Assembly: GCA_011525785.1 (NCBI GenBank)
Contig: WYBT01000045.1
Span: 1 to 64,000, forward strand
Direction of reading: 5' to 3'
From: Planctomycetaceae bacterium
GTDB lineage: Bacteria > Planctomycetota > UBA1135 > GCA-002686595
DNA: 64,000 nucleotides
Shown here: piece after piece, positions 42,093 through 50,162 of the stretch
Numbering within the stretch: position 1 is the stretch's first letter
How the letters are laid out: every line of letters starts with the position of its first letter
Notes under the pieces: generated by a model
Seen by the model: only the letters and a program-made list of their open reading frames with translations
What the model was told of the DNA's origin: nothing
Databases searched by the model: none
Program-made: the position numbers and the translations under genes

Positions 42093-44843
42093 ATGAAGTC
42101 CATCGCCATCCTCGTTCTCGCGTCGCTCTCCCAGGCAGCCACAGTGAGTCTCGCACTCCCGGCGGCTCCAGCGCAGACGAGTTGCGCTGAGGTCCAACTG
42201 GGATGGGGCGCGCGCGGCGTGAGCCAGGCGTTCGGCGCTCAAATCGTCGACCAGGTCGTGTTCGACGACGGCTCGGGCCCCGCGCTGTTCGCCTGTGGCG
42301 AATTCGAGGCGGCGGGAGCGGCGGCGGCCTCGAAGCTCGCCAAGTGGGACGGCCAGCGCTGGACCGGCGTCGGCGCGCCGCCGGGAGTCACGCTCACGAC
42401 CGGCGCGCTCAAGGCTCTGGCCGTCTACGACGACGGCTCCGGGCCGGCTCTGTACGTCGGCGGGTTCTTCCACACGATCGGTGCGGTGGCTGCCGCCAAC
42501 CTGGCGCGCTGGGATGGGAGCAACTGGAGTGCGGTCGGCGGCGGCTATGCACGCGCGGTCAACGACCTGGTGGCGTTCGACGACGGCGGAGGTGTGCAGC
42601 TGTACGTCGCCGGGGACGGCTTCACCGGCAGCGGCGGAGCGTGGGGCGCGATCGTGTCGCGCTGGAACGGCGTGAGCTGGTCCACGCCTGGCGGAATCGA
42701 GCCCTCTCCCGATGCGCGCACGCTGTGCGTTCACGACGACGGCGCCGGTCCGGCGCTGTACGTGGGAGGGCAGATCAACTCGCTCGGCGCCGCGGCCGCG
42801 CGCAATCTGGTGCGCTGGGACGGCGTTGCGTGGAGCGCGGTCGGCGGCGGGGCCAACGGACGCGTGCTCGCGCTGGCCGAGCACGACGACGGCGGGGGCA
42901 ACGCGCTGTTCGTCGGCGGAGAGTTCACCGAGGTCGGCGGCGCCGCCGGTTTCGAGCGGATTGCGCGCTGGCGCGGAGGCGCGTGGTCTCCACTGGCGGC
43001 AGGCGTTAGCGGCCCCGTTCGCGCGCTCGAGTCGTTCGACGACGGCGGCGGCCTCGCGCTGTTCGCTGCGGGCCAGTTCATTTACGCCGCCGGCGCACCC
43101 GCCAACCACATCGCCCGCTGGCGCGCGGGCGCCTGGAGCTCGCTCGGCGTGGCAGCGGTCGGACTGTTCCCTCCGGGCGACTCGAGCGTCGTGGCCCACG
43201 CGAGTTCGCTACTGGTGCACGACGACGGAAGCGGCGTCGGCCCGGCGCTGTTCGTGGGCGGGAGCTTCGGGGCCGCGGGCGACGTTCGTGCCGCCAGTGT
43301 CGCGCGCTGGAGCTCCGCGGGTTGGAGCGCGGCCGTGGACGAGCGCGGGGCTGAGGGCGCGGACGCCCGCGTCGAGGTGTTGGCAGCCGTCGACCTTGGG
43401 GCCGGCGAGGAACTCTACGTCGGCGGCGCTTTCCGCGGTGTCGGCGCCGTTGCGACGTCGGGTCTGGGGAAGGGAGACGGCGCGCACTGGTCGCCGTCCT
43501 TCCAAGTCGACATGCCGAATGGAGTCGTCCGCGCGATCCTCGCACACGACGACGGGAGCGGCCGGGCGCTCTACGTGGGTGGAAACATCGTGACGGTCGC
43601 CGGCCAGTTCGCTCGCGGAGTGGCGCGCTGGGACGGAACCCAGTGGTCAGCCCTGCCCGGCGGTCCGGACAACGGCGAGGTCTACGCGCTCGCGAGCTTT
43701 GACGACGGGGGCGGGCCGGCGCTGTGGGTCGCAGGCACGTTCACGAGCGTTGGCGGCGCGACGGCGCGGCGCATCGCGCGCTGGCGCAGCGGGGCGTGGT
43801 GGACCCCGGCGACAGGCCCGACCGGCGCCGTGTTCGCGCTCGCGGTCCACGACGACGGCTCGGGACCGGCGCTGTACTGCGGCGGCGCCTTCCTCAAGGT
43901 GGGGGCGCTGTTCACGTTCGGCGCGGCGCGCTGGAACGGTGCGAGTTGGTCGACGGTGGGCGGTGGCTTCAGCAGCGCCGTTCGCACGTTCGCCGTGCTC
44001 GATTTGGGCGGCGGCCCGGAGTTGTACGCGGGCGGCGACTTCGACGACGCGCCGCCGCAGGTCGTCCATCACGTCGCGCGTTGGGACGGCGCGCAGTGGC
44101 AGCCGCTCGGACAAGGCTTCGACGCCAGCGTCACCGCACTGGGCGCCTTCGACGACGGCTCAGGTCCGGCGTTGCTCGCAGGCGGCGACTTCGGGCAGTC
44201 GGGCGCGACCTCCACTCGCCATCTCGCGCGCTGGGACGGCGCGGAGTGGACCGAAGTCGGCGGCGGCGTCGATCGCCGCGTGACGAGCATGGTCTCGTTC
44301 CGTCCGCCGGGCGCCAGCCGGGCCAAGCTCTACATCGGCGGACAGTTCTCGCGCGCCGGCGCGCTCGCCGCGTCGCGCGTCGCCGCGCTCGACCTCGAGT
44401 GTCCGTGCCCGCCGAACTCGTACTGCACGAGCGGAGTGAGCGCCAACGGCTGTGTTCCGAGCATGCAGTGGGCTGGCACGCCCAGCGCGTCGGGAGCGAC
44501 GCCATTCACGATCAGCGCCGCCGGCGTCGATGGCCAGCGCCTCGGCGTGCTGTTCTACGGCGCGAGCGGTCGAGCGAGCAGCCCGTGGGGCGCGACCAGC
44601 AGCTTCCTGTGCGTCAAGGCGCCGCTCCAACGCACGGGCCAAGGCTCGTCGGGCGGAACGGCCGGCGCTTGCGACGGAGTCCTGAGTCTCGACTGGAACT
44701 CCTACCTGGCCGCCAACCCCGCGGCGCTCGGCGCTCCATTCCAGGCGGGCGAGCGCGTGTGGATCCAGGGCTGGTACCGCGATCCGCCGAGCGTGAAGAC
44801 GACCGCGCTCACGAGTGCACTCGAGTTTCTGCTCTGTCCGTGA
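42093..44843 (+). CDS. Secreted 14-repeat propeller protein with C-terminal YCT/GC domain
   Basis: This is a 916-residue protein with a signal peptide of about 29 residues (ILVLASLSQAATVSLALPAAPAQ). Residues about 50-770 hold fourteen tandem units of 50-55 residues. Each has a core like DDGSGPALYVGGxFxxxG and then usually A-x-x-x-ARWDG-x-x-W-x-x-VGGG. Units 8, 12 and 14 are divergent (DLGAGEELYVGG, DLGGGPELYAGG, GASRAKLYIGGQF). Fourteen units would fit two seven-bladed propellers. From residue 777 (nucleotide 44421) it carries the shared terminal domain: YCTSGVSANGC, VLFYG, FLCVKAPLQR, LDWN, WYRDPP and a final ALEFLLCP. The ligand is unknown. No Shine-Dalgarno sequence is evident. Confidence 0.87.
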   Translation: MKSIAILVLASLSQAATVSLALPAAPAQTSCAEVQLGWGARGVSQAFGAQIVDQVVFDDGSGPALFACGEFEAAGAAAASKLAKWDGQRWTGVGAPPGVTLTTGALKALAVYDDGSGPALYVGGFFHTIGAVAAANLARWDGSNWSAVGGGYARAVNDLVAFDDGGGVQLYVAGDGFTGSGGAWGAIVSRWNGVSWSTPGGIEPSPDARTLCVHDDGAGPALYVGGQINSLGAAAARNLVRWDGVAWSAVGGGANGRVLALAEHDDGGGNALFVGGEFTEVGGAAGFERIARWRGGAWSPLAAGVSGPVRALESFDDGGGLALFAAGQFIYAAGAPANHIARWRAGAWSSLGVAAVGLFPPGDSSVVAHASSLLVHDDGSGVGPALFVGGSFGAAGDVRAASVARWSSAGWSAAVDERGAEGADARVEVLAAVDLGAGEELYVGGAFRGVGAVATSGLGKGDGAHWSPSFQVDMPNGVVRAILAHDDGSGRALYVGGNIVTVAGQFARGVARWDGTQWSALPGGPDNGEVYALASFDDGGGPALWVAGTFTSVGGATARRIARWRSGAWWTPATGPTGAVFALAVHDDGSGPALYCGGAFLKVGALFTFGAARWNGASWSTVGGGFSSAVRTFAVLDLGGGPELYAGGDFDDAPPQVVHHVARWDGAQWQPLGQGFDASVTALGAFDDGSGPALLAGGDFGQSGATSTRHLARWDGAEWTEVGGGVDRRVTSMVSFRPPGASRAKLYIGGQFSRAGALAASRVAALDLECPCPPNSYCTSGVSANGCVPSMQWAGTPSASGATPFTISAAGVDGQRLGVLFYGASGRASSPWGATSSFLCVKAPLQRTGQGSSGGTAGACDGVLSLDWNSYLAANPAALGAPFQAGERVWIQGWYRDPPSVKTTALTSALEFLLCP

Positions 44844-45984
44844 GGTGGGCGCGTCGGTCGGCATGCGTTGAGGTCGGCGATGCACGAACTGTGCGGCCAG
44901 CGGATACGGGCGGCCGGCTTTGCCCGTGCCTCTGCAGCTTGGCGAAGCCGCTCACACACGGCGACGGCGCGCGTCGGTCCACTACGAGGCGACGCGGATC
45001 CAGACATGCGAGTGGCCGGAAGCCTTCACATCACGCGATGTAGTGAAACGACTCAACTCGGAAGCGGGCGCGAGCGCTTCAGCTGGCGCGCGCTGCGCGA
45101 GATCCGGCTCGCGTCGCGCTCGCGAAAGGGCCTTCGCGCTCAGACGTGCGAAGCCAAGTCGCTCTGCGCCTGCGCCCGTGGTTTGCTGCCTGCTCCACGA
45201 TTTAGGGCGCGGTCGGCGAGCGCCCCGGCGTTACCTGTGCGATCTGCCGCTGGTCGATTGCGCCGAACGCTTCTGAGATCCAGCTGTGAATGAGCTTGCC
45301 GCCAAGCTATCGGGAGCCGTGGATCGCGCGGACCTCGCATGCGGCGATCTGGCATTCGGCCGCCAGTCGGGGAACTCTGCGTGGCAGTGAGGGCCTGTAG
45401 TCACGCGACGGCGTTGGCTTGCGGTCATAGCTCGGCACGCGACTGCGATTCGGTGATCGTGCTCGCGCTGAGGGCCGCGGGTCGGTTGTGGGGCTCCCGG
45501 CGACGGCGCTGCACTCTGAAGTGAGCAGAGTCGCTCCCACGCTGATAGCTCGCTCGCCACGCGAATCGTCGCACAGTAGGCCACAGTCTCGCTCGATGCC
45601 ATCGCTCGGCATCGCATCTTGATCATGAGCGCACCCCGCTGACTCGCTCGCTGCCGGAGCGACGCAGCGGGGCGACTTACTCCTCGCTTCGCCAGAGGCG
45701 CGGTCGACTGCAGGCGGCGGAGGCTTCATGGAGTGATCGGCGCGTCGGGTGATGCACGCACGGGGTGACCGAGCCACGATCGCTGATTGCCCGGGGTGAT
45801 TCCCCGAGGCTGTCACGTGCCCTCTCTGGCGGGTGGCTGAGCACGCTCACTCCTCGACGCAGATACTGCTCGACGACGCGTCCCACGATGCGGAAGCGGG
45901 GTGCGTCGCAAACTCGCCAGCGCCAGTTGCGCCCCGGGCGAGCGGAAGTGAGTTCAGCTTGTCCACCGGCCGTAGCGGCGCGCG
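44844..45984. other. Long region without a supported gene
   Basis: About 1.1 kb separates the 42093-44843 gene from the stop of the leftward gene at 45985. Frames of up to 169 codons exist, but their translations are Ser/Arg/Pro-rich without a signal peptide, domain or plausible start. By eye the base composition is more even than in neighbouring genes, without the strong G/C third-position bias. It may be decayed sequence, a long untranslated or RNA-coding region, or a site of insertion. No repeat, tRNA or IS end was recognised. Confidence 0.5.
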
Positions 45985-47190
45985 TCAGGGCTGGATGCGC
46001 GCGCGCAAGGCGTCCGACCGGTTGGTCGAGAAGCTCGCGGCGGGATCGCGCGACCAGTACTGCGCGAAGAACTCGCGTCCGGGCTCGAGCAGCGGGTCGG
46101 CGCCGCTGCGCACCAGGGCGTTGAAGTCGAAGCTGTAGACGCCCGAGCAGTCGTCGGGCCCCGCGTTGCCGCCCGAGTTGAACGGCGCCGTGCGCCGCAC
46201 CGGGTTCTTCACGCACAGGAAGCCGCCCTGGTAGGGGATGCTGTTCGACGTGAAGCCGTAGAACAGAAGCCCCTGCTTGTTGTTGAGTTCGTTGGTGCAC
46301 GTGATGGTGAACGGCAGGCCGGACGAGAAGCTCGGCGCGCCGCTCGCGGCGATGGCGGGCAAGCAGCCCTGCGAGTTGGTCTTCGCGGTGCAGTACACGC
46401 TGAACGGCGCGTAGCTCGCGTCGAACGGCAGCGGGCCGATGTCGGCGCGCGAACCGTCGGGGTCGAGCGGCGCCGCTGGGTCGCCAGCGTCGATGCACGG
46501 CGAGGAACTCGTCAGGTGGAAATCGTGCGCGGCGAACGACACCGCCAGCGGATCGCCTTGGAACGAGCCGATCGTCGACTGGCCGGAGAATCCGTTGGCG
46601 AAACCAGCGCAGTAGCGAACGTCGACGATGCCAGACAAGTCGGTGTCCGTCGCGTTGCCCCAGACGATGGTGTTGCTCAGCACGGCGCCGCCGCCGACGC
46701 CTTGCACGGCGACTCCGACGTTGCCTCCGCTGACCCAGCAGTGCTGCAGCGAAGCGAACATCTCGACGTTCACCGCAGTCGCGGTCGGACGGCCGAGCAC
46801 GATGCAGCGCTCGAGCGAGCCCTCGAAGACGCGCACCACCGGACTGGCGCCGTTGCCGGCGCGCGTCACGCTGAACCCGCGGAGCTGGGTGTCGAACTCC
46901 AGGCGCACTGCGGTCGCGGTGCCCGCGGGACGGATCAACGTCGCGAGCGGGCCAGCGGGGGCCTCGACCACGAGGCCCTTGGTCAGCAGCAGAGTCTCCG
47001 AGTAGACGCCGGGCGCGACGCTCAACGTGTCGCCGGCCAGCGTCGTGGCTTGGTTGTGCGCGTACTGAATGCTCTTGTAGGGCTGCGCCTGGGTCCCCAG
47101 GCCGGGCGCCGGCGCGTGGACATCGACGTACCAGGTGGTCTGCGCGGACAGGGGTGCGAGAAGGGCGAGGGTGGCTGCGAGAGAGCGCAT
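45985..47190 (-). CDS. Secreted parallel beta-helix protein with C-terminal YCT/GC domain
   Basis: This is a 401-residue protein from the ATG at 47190, preceded by AAAAGGAG. The signal peptide ends APLSAQ (about residue 17). Residues about 18-260 resemble DUF1565/pectate-lyase-like right-handed beta-helix proteins: TWYVDVHAPAPGLGTQAQPY, SIQYAHNQATTLAGDTLSVA, VYSETLLLTKGLVVEA, and the closing SPCIDAGDPAAPLDPDGSRA. From nucleotide 46395 downwards it has the shared terminal domain: YCTAKTNSQGC, GLLFYG, FLCVKNPVRR, SFDFN, YWSRDP and NRSDALRARIQP. It is likely a cell-surface or extracellular glycan-binding protein; no catalytic residues were identified. Confidence 0.85.
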   Translation of the reverse strand: MRSLAATLALLAPLSAQTTWYVDVHAPAPGLGTQAQPYKSIQYAHNQATTLAGDTLSVAPGVYSETLLLTKGLVVEAPAGPLATLIRPAGTATAVRLEFDTQLRGFSVTRAGNGASPVVRVFEGSLERCIVLGRPTATAVNVEMFASLQHCWVSGGNVGVAVQGVGGGAVLSNTIVWGNATDTDLSGIVDVRYCAGFANGFSGQSTIGSFQGDPLAVSFAAHDFHLTSSSPCIDAGDPAAPLDPDGSRADIGPLPFDASYAPFSVYCTAKTNSQGCLPAIAASGAPSFSSGLPFTITCTNELNNKQGLLFYGFTSNSIPYQGGFLCVKNPVRRTAPFNSGGNAGPDDCSGVYSFDFNALVRSGADPLLEPGREFFAQYWSRDPAASFSTNRSDALRARIQP

Positions 47191-47219
47191 CGCGAACTCC
47201 TTTTGGGTGCGAGAGCAAC

Positions 47220-47228
47220 GGGGGGGGG
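47220..47228 (+). repeat. G9 homopolymer (C9 on the transcribed leader) before the beta-helix gene
   Basis: Nine consecutive G lie 30 bases upstream of the ATG at 47190 (C9 as read on the gene strand), outside the coding sequence. The leader that follows contains CCCAAAAGGAG, as does the leader of the 52307 gene, which also carries a C-tract. Length change here could alter spacing or mRNA structure, not reading frame. Confidence 0.6.
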
Positions 47229-47397
47229 CGCAGGTCAGGACTCCGCCGAGCGCGGATTCGGTTCAACTCAGTCGCGAATTCGCACGACTGGCCGAGACGG
47301 CGGCCGCGCGGAGCACTGGCGGCGCTTGGGAGTTCGTCCGCGCCAGTCGAGTCGCTCTGCTCGTGCGCTCTGCCGCGCCTCAGTTTCGCTCGCTCGC

Positions 47398-47805
47398 TCA
47401 CTCGAGGAAGCGCGAGCGCAACTCCGGCGTCGGAACCATGCACGACTCGCGCACGCCGAACCAGCGGTAGCGGTTGCGCGCGACAAAGCGATAAACGGCG
47501 TCGCGCAGCGGGCGCGGCACGATGATGAAGCTCCACGCGAGCGACCACGGCAGTCCAAGGCGTTTGAGCAGTCTCAGCGCCGCCGTTGAGCGCACACGCG
47601 CGACGCCAGCTTCGACCAGCACGAAGGTGTCGAGATCGACGGTGCTCAGGCCATGCTCGCGCAAGAGCTGCTGGCCGGCGTTCGACTGCAACGCGGCGAA
47701 GCGAAAGCGCGCGGGTGCCGGATCGCGGCGGATCACGAACTGCACCAGGCCGTTGCACAGGTTGCAGACGCCGTCGAACAACACGATCGCATGCTCGCGC
47801 TCCAC
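47398..47805 (-). CDS. DCC-family (DUF393) thiol-disulfide oxidoreductase-like protein
   Basis: This is a 135-residue protein with a GTG start at 47805. The N-terminal motif LFDGVCNLCNG gives the DxxC signature with Cys14 and Cys17 in a C-x2-C thioredoxin-like site. The later segments DLDTFVLVEAG, ALRLLKRLGLPWSLAW and RDAVYRFVARNRYRWFG are diagnostic of DUF393/YuxK-type proteins. Family members are predicted thiol-disulfide oxidoreductases of unknown substrate. It is a single gene located between two secreted-protein genes on the same strand. Confidence 0.92.
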   Translation of the reverse strand: MEREHAIVLFDGVCNLCNGLVQFVIRRDPAPARFRFAALQSNAGQQLLREHGLSTVDLDTFVLVEAGVARVRSTAALRLLKRLGLPWSLAWSFIIVPRPLRDAVYRFVARNRYRWFGVRESCMVPTPELRSRFLE

Positions 47806-47857
47806 AGCGCAGCAGCATAGTGCTCGCGCCGGCGCGGGTGTTGCGCGCAGTCCGCGT

Positions 47858-49942
47858 TCAGCGGATCGAGAGCTTGGAGAGCACGAAGCGCTCCGGGCCC
47901 CAGGAACGGCCGAAGACGCCGGTGAATTCGAGCTCCACCGGCGCGAACTCCTCGCCGACGCGCGCGAACTTCACGACCAGCTCCTCGCTGCCCTGCTGCG
48001 AGCGCGTGACGAGCCAGCTCTCGCCGGAGCGCGTCCAGGTGAAGCGCTGTACGCCGCCGTTGCGGTAGCGCCGCTCGACCACTCTGCCGTCGCGCACCAC
48101 GTAGGCGGAGAACGGACCGGAGTCGATTGCGAGCGCGCCATCGGGCCCCGCGGCCCCGATCGTCGCGCCCGCGAAGACCTCGTCGAACGAATTGCGTCCG
48201 TTGAAGTCGCGGCCGGCCCACAGCCGCAGTCGATCCTCGAACGCGGCGGCGACGAGGCTGCTGGTGATCTCGGGCAGCTTGGCCTTCACCTCGACTTCGT
48301 AGCTGTCCCAGCCATCCGCCTGGCACAAAAAGCCCTGGTAGCCCGCGAGCTTCACGTGACCTTCGAACTCGCCGACGCCCTGCCAGATGCGATCGGTGGT
48401 CGCGACGCGCGCTTTGAAGTCGGCCTCGAACGCGCGTTTGCCGCGCGGGTAGCGATAGCCGAACTCCCACGCCGCGCGCAGCGTCTCGACGCCCGGTCCG
48501 CTCGGCGGCGGCGGCGGATCGCGCTTGGCCGGCGCGTCCGAGCGCACGACGTCGAACAGCTCGAGTGCGATCCGGCGGCCCGCGGGCGCCGAGTAGGACT
48601 CGCTGTAGGCGCGCGGAACGACGAGCCCGTCGAGTTCGCCGAAGTCGAAGCTCTCGACGTACTGCTCGAGCTTGTTCGCGCGGCGGGTGACGATCCAGCC
48701 CTGTCGCACGCGGCGCGTGGTCCACACGTGGCCGTCGAGTTCCTTGCCTTGGCCGCTGGCGCGCAGCGCGCCCTCGCGCACCGTGAAGTTGGGCAGGAAC
48801 TCACCCTCCTTGCCCGACTGCGAGCCCGACCAGCCCGTCGACTGCGAGTTCCACCAGCCCGGACCGTCGAGTTGCCAGGTCGACTCGCTCACGCGTCGAA
48901 CCTTGGTGTGCTTCGCGAGCTCCTCGCCCGTCGGCCGCCGGAGTTGCTCCACGAGCGCGTCGTAGGCCTTCCTCACCATCGGCTCGACGGTGGTCGCCTT
49001 CAGGTTCGCCGGCAGCGGGTCGAGTTCGAGGCGGAGCTGTGCGGCGCCAGCCGACTGGAACTTGCCGCTGACGCGCCACTTCGCGTCGCTCGCGTCGAGC
49101 ACGAACGAGAAACGCCCGGCGAGCGCGGGCGCCGGGTCGCTCCAGCGCGCCCAGTCGTCGTACCAGGCGCGGAAGTCACGCTCGTCGGCCGCGGCATCGG
49201 CAGGCGCGACATAGCACCAGTCGACGAGCTCGAGCTTCTCGACTTTGGTCTGCACGCGCGGCGCGCCGAGGTCGAACACCAGCCGCCCCGCCAGCTCGGA
49301 GATGAACCACTCCCGCTCAGCGCCCGAGCGGATCCGCACGCCCACGAGCGCGTCCTGGTCACGCGGCGCCGAGAACTTCGCGCGGAACACCAGGTCCAGG
49401 TCGAACCCCGAGTTCTGCTCGAGCTTGAAGCTCGTCACCGCGTGCGGCGCGTTGTCGACGCCCGGCAGGTCGACGCGGCCCGGCTTGGAGAGCTCGAACG
49501 CGGGCTTGGGCTGCGCGGCGCCGCTGAAGAAGCTCGCCTCGAGCACGCTGGCTTCGAATTTGGCGTCGGCGGCGACGAGGCGGGTGTGCACCCAATAGCG
49601 TTCCTTGCCCTTCGCGGGCGCGGGCCGTCCGAAACGCCTCGAGTACGGGAAATCGACCCGCGCGACGCGCTCGGGGGCGAGCGGCGCGCCCTTCTTCGTC
49701 GGGCTCGCCGTCAGCTCGAACACCAGCGGCTCCGCGGCGAGCGCGCCGGGGTTGCGCACCTCGACCTGGAGCAGCGTGCCCCAGTCCTGCGCTTCGACTT
49801 TCACGACCGAGCACTCGAGCGCGGAGACGTCGGCGGCCGCGAAGGCAGGGGCGGTGACTTGCGGCGATGTCGCCGCTGTGGAGGTGCTGGTCAGCGCGAG
49901 GCAGAGCGAGAGGGCGAGAGCGAGCATGCCGGCAGATTTCAT
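47858..49942 (-). CDS. Large secreted protein of unknown function
   Basis: This is a 694-residue protein. The ATG at 49942 starts a signal peptide (MLALALSLCLALTSTSTAA). The upstream frame is open but low in complexity, and divergent promoter space is needed, so the longer form is not used. The N-terminal ~170 residues are beta-rich. The middle contains Trp-rich segments (WYDDWARWSD, GPGWWNSQSTGWSGSQSG), and the C-terminal part has repeated beta-hairpin text (RFTWTRSGESWLVTRSQQGS, VELEFTGVFGRSWGPERFVL, quoted in part). No named domain was recognised. It is divergent from the propeller gene at 50163. Confidence 0.75.
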   Translation of the reverse strand: MKSAGMLALALSLCLALTSTSTAATSPQVTAPAFAAADVSALECSVVKVEAQDWGTLLQVEVRNPGALAAEPLVFELTASPTKKGAPLAPERVARVDFPYSRRFGRPAPAKGKERYWVHTRLVAADAKFEASVLEASFFSGAAQPKPAFELSKPGRVDLPGVDNAPHAVTSFKLEQNSGFDLDLVFRAKFSAPRDQDALVGVRIRSGAEREWFISELAGRLVFDLGAPRVQTKVEKLELVDWCYVAPADAAADERDFRAWYDDWARWSDPAPALAGRFSFVLDASDAKWRVSGKFQSAGAAQLRLELDPLPANLKATTVEPMVRKAYDALVEQLRRPTGEELAKHTKVRRVSESTWQLDGPGWWNSQSTGWSGSQSGKEGEFLPNFTVREGALRASGQGKELDGHVWTTRRVRQGWIVTRRANKLEQYVESFDFGELDGLVVPRAYSESYSAPAGRRIALELFDVVRSDAPAKRDPPPPPSGPGVETLRAAWEFGYRYPRGKRAFEADFKARVATTDRIWQGVGEFEGHVKLAGYQGFLCQADGWDSYEVEVKAKLPEITSSLVAAAFEDRLRLWAGRDFNGRNSFDEVFAGATIGAAGPDGALAIDSGPFSAYVVRDGRVVERRYRNGGVQRFTWTRSGESWLVTRSQQGSEELVVKFARVGEEFAPVELEFTGVFGRSWGPERFVLSKLSIR

Positions 49943-50162
49943 CTGAGGTGACGCGCGGTGGGATAGGCAAGCACGGCGCCAGCCCGCGGGCGGGCTCGGG
50001 GCGGCGAGTTCGGACGCTGAGTTCACGCGCCGCGCGCCTCCGGGGGAGCGGGCGAGTGTGCGTGATTCTGGCGCGAAGTTCTGAAAGATCGCCGACGACG
50101 GCGGCAATGGAGCTCGGGCGCGTCGTTCGACGGCGCCAGCACGACGACCCCGGAACCACTCC

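Noticed and set aside
45307..45816. 169-codon minus-strand frame in the gene-poor region
   Set aside because: Ser/Arg/Pro-rich translation, no ribosome-binding site, domain or codon bias like the neighbours.
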